Below, piece by piece: positions 56,083 to 64,000 of a DNA stretch of 64,000 nucleotides. The notes beneath the pieces are model-generated. The model saw only the letters and a list, made by a program, of their open reading frames with translations, was not told the DNA's origin and made no database searches. Position 1 is the first letter of the stretch, and the number at the start of each line of letters is the position of its first letter. The DNA comes from Diphasiastrum complanatum (lineage: Eukaryota; Streptophyta; Lycopodiopsida; Lycopodiales; Lycopodiaceae): positions 33,848,590 through 33,912,589 of the forward strand of contig CM055095.1 in NCBI GenBank assembly GCA_029204225.1. Direction: 5' to 3'. Both the position numbers and the translations under genes were made by a program.

Positions 56083-56377
56083 GTTAGCGGATTCCAGAGA
56101 ATCCCCAGATGCCGAGCCAAGTTGAAGACACAGAGTATCTCTCACCCATGACCGAGGAGGTCCCAGAAGGAGGAGAGCAGAAGAAGCTGAGAGCCGAGCA
56201 TGAGAGCCAAGAAATTACTAGCTAGAATGACAGTGAATTATCTATGTGAGCCTACATGGTGTATCCCAGAGAAGGAACGACCATGTAGGAGCTAGTAATA
56301 TTTCCTAGGCATTGTAAATAAGCATAGCCCCCCTTAAATAATTTAGAGTGAGCCACCTTTTGATGGTGACCTCTAGT
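56083..56377 (+). repeat. LTR fragment of the element G family
   Basis: Matches 32,413-32,720 at about 80% (shared words GAGCCACCTTTTGATGGTGA and ACCGAGGAGG). It has the TGTTAGCGGATTC start but is cut at 56,377, where copia N gag begins on the other strand. A third, older copy of the G LTR. Confidence 0.75.
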
Positions 56378-57296
56378 GATCATCTTGATTAGATGACAAT
56401 ACAGATATGAAGATGCTAGAGTCTTCAATCTCACCCTCATCGACAAGGTTACCTGCTTGTTTTGGTTTTCCTTTGTCTTGTTCCGCCAGGAATTTGCGAC
56501 ATTCACTCTTCCAATGGCCCTTTTTACCACAATGGAAGCACTTGTCTTTCTTCTTAGTTTTACTGGAAGATCTCTTGTCCTCCTGAGAATTGGCAAATTG
56601 CTGCTTAGACTTCTTCTTGCCCTTTCCCTTGCCTTGTTTTTGGCGTGTCGCAAGTGCCTGATCGTCAGTATTTTGACATCTAGCTTTCACCATTTCTCGC
56701 TGTTGCTCTTCCTGCATCAAGATTCCTGTGATCTCATCAAAGGTTGACAATCTTTCTCTTGATGCTATTCCGCTCACAAACATCTGATAGGGTTCTGCAA
56801 TGCCGCACAATGCATTGTGCACGAGCTCCACGTCACATATGCGCTCACCAATAGAATGCAGTTCATCTCTCATTGTCTTGATTCTGGTCATGTACGTCTG
56901 AATGTGCTCTCCTTGTTTCATGCGGGCACTATTCAACTTTGACTTCAAAAACATGATTCTTGATGGATTTGACGTCTCGAACTGCTCCTTTAGCACATCC
57001 CATGCCTGTTTGGGTGTAACAGCATCACAAATGTGGGTAATGATGTGATCCTTCACTGACAAGTTAATAAAGGTCAAAGCTTTTCTCATCTTTTTGTCGA
57101 ACACTTTGATATCCATGTCATTTGACGGCCTTCTCTCATCACCTGTGACGACTTCCCACACGTCTTTTTCCATCAGTATATTTTTCATTTTGAATTTTTA
57201 CACTGCATAGTTAGAAATCTCATCCAATTTGCTACTTTCACTCAAAATGGACTCTCCCATGTTTGTCATCGCAAAACTGCTTGAAACTTCTGCCAT
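56378..57296 (-). pseudogene. Copia gag (element N), nearly intact
   Basis: ATG at 57,296 opens MAEVSSSFAMTNMGESILSE; codon 33 is a stop (TAA) in an NYAV-stop-KFK context, where copia gags normally have Trp (YxxWKFK). The rest is one open frame from 57,188: VWEVVTGDERRPSNDMDIKV, the helical capsid-like core, a Lys-rich linker and the zinc knuckle CFHCGKKGHWKSEC (CX2CX4HX4C complete). Gag coats the RNA and forms particles. It runs into the G-family LTR fragment at SSNQDD. Confidence 0.9.
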
Positions 57297-58578
57297 AGGC
57301 TAAAAACAGTATGCTGAGGCCAACAGTGATGTCAGAAGTTGAAAATAATAATCTGCACGTTTTCCCTTACTAGGGCACTCGCCGCTTTTCCACCAATTTG
57401 AAAGCCAAATCGGCGTCGCCTTCCGAAATGCACTCAGTCGTCAACTCCCAATAACGTGCCCAGTGGAATGGTGAAATCACTTCTGATCTACTCCGAACAC
57501 TTTCTCCGCTACAATTACTCTATTTTGTTGTACCGTACTTGCAAGTACAGTCCGGGTGCCCTTCGTTTGGAGGTTATAGCCTTTCGTTTGGGTCAAAACG
57601 GGCAAAGGACCCAAAAATAGGGACTTTTCTAGTCTTTGAACTGTTTTTTCACCTTGAAGAAACTTCACTCTTCAATTGTGAAGGGACCCAACTCCAATTT
57701 TAGTATGAAAATTTTAAATGAAGCTGAAGGCTAAAATGCACTTCACTTCTTCAGGGCCCTCTTCAACAACCCTTCAGACTCCATCCAATGGTTGAATCTG
57801 ATCTAACTGTGGATATCCCTTCTGGGTAGCACAATCTGAGCCGTCGATCTTGTAGCTTCTCTCTCCAACGGATCTAAACACTCTTGTGCACTAATGGAGA
57901 GTCTTGTAAGCGCTACCTACTCCGAAACACTATGCTCTCACTCTGGTTCCACGCACGAACAGTCCGCGACCTCCCTGTCTGCGGCCGCGCCTCCCCACAC
58001 TCATTTTTGTTTGATTTAACTCACCTATGGATCGATTTGAGCACGATCTGAGGCCTAGAGCAGGGTCGCCCTACTGATTCCATGTCTGTAGAGTGTTCAC
58101 TCAAGAAATTCCATGGAGAAACGGTGATTTTAGCTCAACTTGACAAAGTGATTTTTTTCACCTTTTACCGCAAATCTGCTAGGTTAACTGTCTGGAGACA
58201 AATCTCTGACATAAACCTCAGAATCTCTCCATGGCTGGTTGACAATGTGATCAGCTTCCTTCCTGTCCTTACAGCATCCAAAACAGTGCACAGACAGCGA
58301 AGAAATCACCAGTTATGTATAAAAACCGTAACTCTAAACCCGGTTTCAATTTTTAGCTGGCTTCAATATTGTCAATTTTTCACCAAATTTTTTCCTGTCT
58401 GATGCTGTGCACAGGCTAATAATCCCTCTGCTGAGCTTAGCAAGCCTTTATAAACTAGAAACCGTGCACCAGTGCTTCTCTTTCCGTCTTCAACCCGCTG
58501 TAAACCCCGAACTCTCAAAAGACAGTTCTCTCGAAGCTCTCTTCAACGGCGATGCTGTACCGTGTACACTCCCTGTAC
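57297..58578 (-). other. Leader of copia N
   Basis: About 1.28 kb between primer site and gag start, long for a copia leader. No conserved frame is seen. It carries small palindromes such as GTACTTGCAAGTAC near 57,537. The plus-strand frame 58,082-58,402 has no domain. Confidence 0.5.
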
Positions 58579-58591
58579 GGCTCTAATACCA
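58579..58591 (-). other. Primer-binding site of copia N
   Basis: On the minus strand TGGTATTAGAGCC, one change from the usual initiator-Met site, about ten bases after the LTR end. Confidence 0.8.
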
Positions 58592-58601
58592 ACTTAGAAT
58601 T

Positions 58602-58842
58602 TGCTTTGCACAGGAACACAGATTATGCTACACAGTAACAAAGACATAAAACACTCTCCTCAGCAAGCTCACATAGCAACTGTATTTCTCAAAATGAAAT
58701 TACACTATACATATAGTTGTTCACTCAGGCACCCCATGCATGACTCAGGTTGCCGTTGGCGGGATGCGTGTCCCGTCGACTTGCCTCGTGGCGAGGCCAA
58801 CTGATCCTTATCCACTGATAGGACCCACAGTACAGTAACACA
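58602..58842 (-). repeat. 5' LTR of copia N
   Basis: About 241 bp, starting (minus) TGTGTTACTG and ending GCAAAGCA. Boundaries are set from the TG/CA ends and the nearby primer site only; the other LTR is missing. Confidence 0.6.
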
Positions 58843-58872
58843 TTAATTCTACTTTAATTCTAACTCTTGTTA

Positions 58873-58917
58873 TGTACATATTCTTTTAGAAACAAGAAAA
58901 AAAAAAGAATATGTACA
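58873..58917. repeat. 15-bp perfect inverted repeat
   Basis: TGTACATATTCTTTT (58,873-58,887) and its complement AAAAGAATATGTACA (58,903-58,917), with a 15-base A-rich loop. It lies exactly between copia N and copia I. Confidence 0.9.
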
Positions 58918-59910
58918 CTTCTTTTAAAGGCATCTTTGTTGGTTATAGTGAAAGTAAGAAAGTTTATAAGATATTTGATTCTATTACCAAAAAAGTTGTT
59001 GTAAGTAGAGATGTACTTTTTGATGAATCTCTCCAAGCCAAAGGAAAGGTGATTTCCAACAACACTTAACTTGTCAAGGATCATGTTATGGCCAAGGAGG
59101 AGCTTCATGAAGATGAAGACCAAGTGAAACTTACTCAAAGTCCAAGGGTGCCAATAAGATCAACAAGGACAAGCATTGAGCCATCAAGGCTCACTTATAG
59201 TGACAAAGAGGAGCAAAGGGATGATGAAGCATCCTTTGAGGACATCACTACCTATAGAATGCTTATTGGTTCCTTGATATACTTAACCATCACTAGACCA
59301 GATCTTAGTTTTTGTGTTGGCAAATTGAGTCAATACATGCAAAGTCCATTAATATGTCATTGAAAAGGAGCAAAAAGGGTGTTAAGGTACATCTCGGCTA
59401 CAAAAGACTTTGGCATAGTTTATGAAATGACTAATATTTGTTTAAGAGCATATTCGGGCTCAAGTTTTGCAGGTGACAAGATGGATAGAAGATCCATAAG
59501 TGCATTTGCTACATTCTTATGTGGAAGAGCAAGATACCATCTCTGTTTCATCAACAGAATCTGAGTATAAAGCTATGACAACAACAAAAAAGAAGGTTCT
59601 TTGGCTTAAAAGGCTTTTGGAGGAGCTACATATGATCAAGGATGAAGACATTCCATGCATATATTGTGACAATCAAGCAGCTCAACAACTTGCAAACAAT
59701 CCAATCTTCCATGTTCGAACAAAGCACATTGAGATTTCACATCATTTTGTGAGGGAGAAAGTGCAAGCAAAGGAGATTAAGTTTATTCATATTTCATCAT
59801 CAGATTGCATTGCTGATATACTCACCAAGGCATTGCCTAAAGATCCATTTGTAAAATTAAGATTGGCTCTTGGAGTTATAGATAGATCTATGCTGGATTT
59901 ACCAAGCTAG
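58918..59910 (+). pseudogene. Copia I integrase end to RNase H
   Basis: Plus-strand text: integrase end GYSESKKVYKIFDSITKKVV and VSRDVLFDES, a linker ([20 protein letters not shown]), then a jump to the end of RT ([19 protein letters not shown]) and RNase H (AKRVLRYISATKDFGIVYEM, MDRRSISAFATFLCG). A small deletion and frameshift follow, then SVSSTESEYKAMTTTKKKVL (catalytic Glu region, SSTESEY for SSCEAEY), IYCDNQAAQQLANNPIFHVR and ILTKALPKDPF. So most of RT is gone. The same branch as copia D. Confidence 0.88.
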
Positions 59911-59922
59911 ATTTTTGAGGAG

Positions 59923-60405
59923 TGTGAAAAATACAAAAATAAGTTTGGTAGAGGCCAAAAATCTTGTATATAGGACAAACACACATGTGTGGAGCCTGTT
60001 CTCACGTGTGAAACTAGTGTACTTGTCATATATCATAATCATATATGTTGTACATATGATTTAATTCAAGTTCTAGTGGCTAAAATGGCCAAAAACTAGT
60101 TTTCTAGATATATGACACATGGCATCAATCTATTGATTGCATGAGCCAAATACTTTTGACAGGTGTCATATCCCATGTGTAGAGGACAGTTCACACGTGT
60201 GGAAATAGCTAAAGTAGGCGAGTTTTTGCTTCTAGAAGATTTCTATGAAGATCTCCATATAGTAGGAAATTGGACCAAAAATGTCCAAAATAAAAAGTTT
60301 AATCCAAGTGTTGTGGGTATTTCCTACACAGTAATAAACAAGTGGGTCCCACCACTTAAAATACTGTTGGCCAAGCCTTACCTAGTGGGCCCCGCCACAG
60401 TACAT
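59923..60405 (+). repeat. 3' LTR of copia I, truncated
   Basis: Starts TGTGAAAAATAC right after the purine-rich GAGGAG. It carries ACACATGTGT and CACGTGTGAA palindromes near 59,985-60,010 and CACACGTGTGG near 60,190. It differs from the copia D LTR although the pol remnants are close. It ends where gypsy J LTR sequence seems to begin. Confidence 0.6.
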
Positions 60406-61019
60406 TGTAAGTAGGGTAATAAGTGCGAGGGCACTGGCATCCTGCGCGTGTAAGCCCAACTCATCACAAGTAGCAAGTTGTAATTTCTAGGAATAAGAGA
60501 CTAGGGGCTTAAAACTCTAAAATGACATTAGAGGCCCTAAGTGAAGTTGCAAATAAAAAAGCTAAAAGGATCCAACTTAAAACTCACATGAATCATGTGA
60601 GTGCCCTTGTGCTTTCTTAGCACCAATATATTTAAGTTGTGTTTATTTTAAAGGCTTGGATTAGAATCCTTGCCCCAATGAAGTGGCCAATGAGAGTGAA
60701 GGAGGCTCACCTCTAAAATCTATAAGAGGGAGCCATTTCCTTTGTATTGCATCATTTTCTAGTCTCATTCTAATAAAGCTCTCTTGGTTTTTCCACCTCC
60801 ATCTCTCTCTCTCTTCTCCCTCTCTCCCTACGTTGGGATAGAATAGCTTTGGGTAGGCGCTCGAGCCCCAAAATCCTTTCTCAACCTAGGCATTCTCTCT
60901 TTCCCTCTCTCCACTCTCTTTCTCCTCTCTCTCCTCTCCTTCTCTCTTCTTGCTATGCAGGTGAAGGCGAGGTTGCCGCTCCCAGCAACGGACCCCTATG
61001 CTACATCGACGACACAACA
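60406..61019 (+). repeat. Athila/Tat-type gypsy LTR (J)
   Basis: TGTAAGTAGGG to ACACAACA. It has a TATAAG box near 60,720, an AATAAAG signal near 60,771 and a CT-rich end. The start is inferred; the end is fixed by the primer site next to it. Confidence 0.6.
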
Positions 61020-61020
61020 G

Positions 61021-61038
61021 TGGCACCGTTGCCGGGGA
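61021..61038 (+). other. Primer-binding site of gypsy J
   Basis: TGGCACCGTTGCCGGGGA, one base from the TGGCGCCGTTGCCGGGGA site (tRNA-Asp type) known from plant Athila/Tat elements. No gypsy J frames follow; a tandem array begins about 260 bp later. Confidence 0.85.
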
Positions 61039-61302
61039 GCGCCACACACACGCTTCGCCGCATACTTTTCTTAATCTCTTCATTTCTCTCCGTCTCTCTT
61101 TTCTTTTCTCTCACCATTCATTCTCACCAAAAAATCGGACTTTAGGAGTAGAATAGTGTTAGTAGTGTTAGTTTTTGCCATTTTTTCGTGATTTTTTTGT
61201 TTGTTTCAACTGTAGGGAGAGATTGTGGGGTGGGAGGATCAGATCCAAGCACCCACTCCCTTCATTAATCCATAAAATCCATAAAACTCAGAAAAAAACA
61301 TG

Positions 61303-62280
61303 AACCTTCGCATGACTGAAAGCAGCTCCAAGGTACTGTCCCAGACCTGCATAGAAGCCTGGGAGGGTTAGTTCCCATTAAATTTTGAAAAAATAGAGAA
61401 AAACCCAAAAAAATTCAAAAATCCTTTGTAAAAATTATAAAAAATTTCAAAACTCAAAACTAACCTTCGCAAAGCTCTCTGAAGTTCCATCTCACTGGAC
61501 AAGGACATAGAGAAGTCTGCGAGAGTTAGATCCCAAAATAAAGTGCCCATGTGAAGGTTCCCAAGAGCAAAAAATGGCCTAAGACCTTCTCAAACAACAA
61601 ATTTTTGAGTTTCCTTGGGAAGTAACCTTCGCAGAGCTCTCTGAAGTTCCATCTCACTGAGACAAGGACACAGAGAAGTCTGCGAGAGTTAGATCCCTAA
61701 AAAAGTGCCCCTGTGAATGTTCTCAAGAGCAAAAAGTGGCCTATAACCTTCTCAAATAGCAAATTTTTGAGTTTCCTTGGGAAGTAGCTCTTGCAGCTTG
61801 GTAAGCAAGTGGATCTGACTCAGATACAAGCACATACCAGCCTGCGAAGATTAGTTCCCAGAAAATCTCAAAATTTGGCCAAAAACCCCCCAAAATGCAG
61901 TTTTTTCAAGATTTTTTAAGTTTTCTAGGAAAGTAACTCTTGCAGCTTGGTGAGCAGCTGAATCTGACTGAGATACAAGTTCATACCAGTCTGCGAGGGT
62001 TTGTTTCCAGAAAATCCTAAAATTTTGCAAAAAATCCCCAAAAAAATGCCGTTGTTTTTGAGTTTCCTTGGGAAGTAACTCTTGCAGCTTGGTGAGCAGC
62101 TGAATCTGACTGAGATACAAGTACATCCCAGTCTGCGAGGATTTGTTTCCAGAAAATCTTAAAATTTTGCAAAAAAATCCCAAAAAAAATGCACTTTTTT
62201 CAAGATTTTTTGAGTTTCCTTGGAAAGTAACTCTCGCAGCCTGGTGAGCAGCTGAATCTGACTTAAATACAAGTGCATAC
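61303..62280. repeat. Seven-unit tandem array of about 140-160 bp
   Basis: Units begin near 61,303, 61,462, 61,623, 61,783, 61,932, 62,073 and 62,225, each with a (A/C)TTCGCAG or CTTGCAG start and a CTGCGA(G/A) word followed by TTAGTTCCC or TTTGTTTCC. Units 2-3 and 4-7 form two subtypes. It is A-rich and non-coding; the long minus frame 62,369-61,851 exists only because unit length is close to a multiple of three. Confidence 0.85.
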
Positions 62281-62400
62281 TCTTTGAACCAGTCGCAATG
62301 GTGAGTCATGTGTTGAGTTGCTCCGAAATCTAGATACCAGATATCATGTTGTTCTTTGACTTTGGTCATGAAAGTCTAGATACCAAGGCATTCTGGCCAC
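62281..62400 (-). pseudogene. Copia protease scrap
   Basis: Minus reading from 62,369: EQHDIWYLDFGATQHMTHHC then DWFKEYALVFKSDS. This is the copia protease start (WYLDSGATxHM) with the active Ser changed to Phe. It breaks directly into the tandem array, so the array may have grown inside, or been joined to, a copia element. Confidence 0.75.
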
Positions 62401-64000
62401 TGTGTCGCGTTTTTCGCGAAGGTGCGAAAAAGACGAAAAAGGCGAAGGTGCCTTAAAAGCATTTAAGGCACAAAAATTTTTCAAAGGGAAAAATGTGAAG
62501 GTCCAAAAACATGTAGTCGGCCTTCGATTTTCAAGATGCTCATTACTTGAACGATTTGTTTAAGACTGAGCATAAGAAATCTAACACTAATGCGTGGACT
62601 CAAGTTCCAGGGGTCCGCGAATCCTATAGTGCTCGTATATTCCGACAACACACTAAGGATTGTGTTCTATATGAGAAAAAAAAATGATTCAATGTTGATT
62701 CCTGGACCCAAGAGAATATTCTGCTTCTTTGGATCTTAATTAGCCCTCCCTCTATATTCCAAGAGATTTGGACAGCAAAAAGAAAGAAAACCAATTCCAT
62801 TTCCTACCAAAAGCCGACGAGCATTTGAGAAAAGAGGTAACTAGATAAAACTTGAACACAAAATGCTTTTATGCACATTCCTATCATTCAGACAACTCTA
62901 TTTGAAAATATCTAACCTCAACTCTAGGTGAGGATCACAATGACTATATGAGGTGGTACAAAATTCATGAGCATACTTTGTGAACCCATCATGCTGAACC
63001 ATGAAACTCATAAAAACATATTTTCAACCAACATTTCTCACAAGTATCAACATTATAAAGCATAAACAAAACAAGTTGTTAGTCATAACTTTTTGCATTT
63101 ATCATAAATATAACCATATCATTCAAAATCAAACCGTCAATCATCAATGGAGACTAAGAGTTTTGAAAGTATACCTCATTACTAGTCCATGGATCGCACC
63201 CACTAAGTAGAGGAGGCTCAGTCACCAATGCTAAGAGTGAACCTTCCTTTGAAAAATAGAGGCCACTTCTCCAACAAAGTTTTGCTCTTACTCTTCACAA
63301 CACGTCTTTGGAAGAGAGGTGCACTGGTTAGGGAAGTTGAAGAGCGCTCATTCACTGCTCTCTACTTGCGATGGCTCTGTGGCTCACGGCCTACCGTTCT
63401 GGCTATGATTGTATCTCTTTCTACGCTCTGCTTCTGGCTCACAGTAGCTCGGCCCCTTCATCACGCATTTCTGATATGAATTTTTTAGTTCTCTGGCTGT
63501 GGCTCCACAATTTCAGAGAAAAGGGTGCATCGCTCTCCTAACTGCGGCTCAGTGAAAATAAAAAGTGCGCTGGCTTTGGTTTTTTCTTTGGGTTCTCTTG
63601 CTGTGGCTCCACAACTTCTGGAAATGCTTTTTCTTCTCAACTCTCTTTGTCTAGTAAGACACCTGTCTGTAGTGTGTAGGATGTGGAACGAAAATGCGCA
63701 GGGACAGGGACATAATCGCCATTTTTCATACTGTAAGAATGAAAAATGATGGTGTTTCATGACCAATCAGGCAGAATGGAGGTGCGGCCTCTTAAACCAT
63801 GTGTGCTACAGAAGGCTTACTGTAGAGGATACTACACTCTTTGGGATTTTCTCACATATATGTACTAACAGATTGTAATGGAGTTGTCTACATTGAGTAG
63901 GAGGCGGATTTCTCTTTTCACAGTTCTCAAGCTCACACACAACAGTCAAAAATGCATCCTCCCCCATCCTATCCTTTTTTAGGAACAGAAAGAACACCGA
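62401..64000. other. No gene recognised
   Basis: Near 62,405-62,440 a short cluster of GCGAA words (TCGCGTTTTTCGCGA palindrome, then GCGAAGGTGCGAAAAAG) stands out from its AT-rich setting. Around 63,485 and 63,595 the word TTCTCTxGCTGTGGCTCCACAA is repeated 110 bp apart. No frame shows a known domain. Confidence 0.4.

Larger units (their letters stand above)
56378..58842 (-). mobile_element. Copia N, 5' part
   Basis: Minus-strand element with 5' LTR (58,602-58,842), primer-binding site, a leader of about 1.28 kb and gag. Everything after gag is lost at 56,377, where the G-family LTR fragment sits. The gag frame is better kept than that of A, B or C, so this is a fairly young insertion or one recently truncated. 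Confidence 0.8.

Noticed and set aside
61851-62369. 172-codon minus-strand frame
   Set aside because: Only its first 35 codons are copia protease; the rest is the tandem array read through because unit lengths are near multiples of three.
1-64000. Searched by eye for CRISPR arrays, rRNA and tRNA genes
   Set aside because: No direct repeat-spacer arrays or rRNA words; tRNA-like words are only short primer-binding sites of retrotransposons.

Overview
The window is nuclear DNA of a land plant with a large, repeat-rich genome. The evidence is one intact spliced gene for a plant GTE-type bromodomain-NET protein (640 aa, four coding exons, 50,898-53,261), a decayed AVT-type vacuolar amino-acid transporter gene (54,441-55,549), and LTR retrotransposons primed by initiator-Met tRNA (copia, chromovirus gypsy) or a tRNA-Asp-like site (Athila/Tat gypsy). 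The density of old nested elements suggests a gymnosperm, but the sequence does not prove it. I see no bacterial genes, CRISPR arrays, rRNA or tRNA genes.

Layout. 1-1,020: AT-rich DNA with a possible truncated 5' exon and a short palindromic repeat tract. 1,032-10,303: two copies of an unclassified dispersed repeat (R1); the second is split by copia element A (6,222-9,312, target duplication TCAGT). 10,304-14,081: copia B, same family as A, minus strand, decayed. 14,302-19,313: an unclassified ORF family (called U here) interrupted by mini-copia K (16,780-18,591, duplication TGTAT); a second minus-strand-free stretch at 15,789-16,531 looks like exons of an unknown gene. 19,314-32,795: copia C, interrupted by element G, and then cut by an inversion of about 7.8 kb (24,976-32,795) that separates the two halves of both elements. 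The inverted block also holds copia D remnants and Athila/Tat gypsy remnants. 32,796-41,940: LTR-like DNA with a duplicated promoter, unknown ORFs, copia M remnants, a (GA)30 tract, a possible SET-domain scrap and a third U-family piece. 42,690-48,933: the youngest element, gypsy chromovirus H, with two 918-bp LTRs about 1% different, target duplication GTTAG, an open pol frame of 986 codons, and no gag. 49,741-54,000: the GTE gene. 54,441-55,549: the AVT pseudogene. 56,083-62,400: fragments of element G, copia N, copia I, an Athila/Tat LTR and a seven-unit tandem array. 62,400-64,000: nothing recognised.

The only host gene that looks functional is the GTE gene, which should encode a nuclear reader of acetylated histones. 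Everything else is mobile-element biology. The points most worth a second look are the gag-less H element with reiterated GTGCT/AGCAC hairpins in its leader, the inversion that can be read from two independent broken elements, the unclassified U ORF family, and a 16-bp LTR palindrome that keeps its symmetry while its centre changes.
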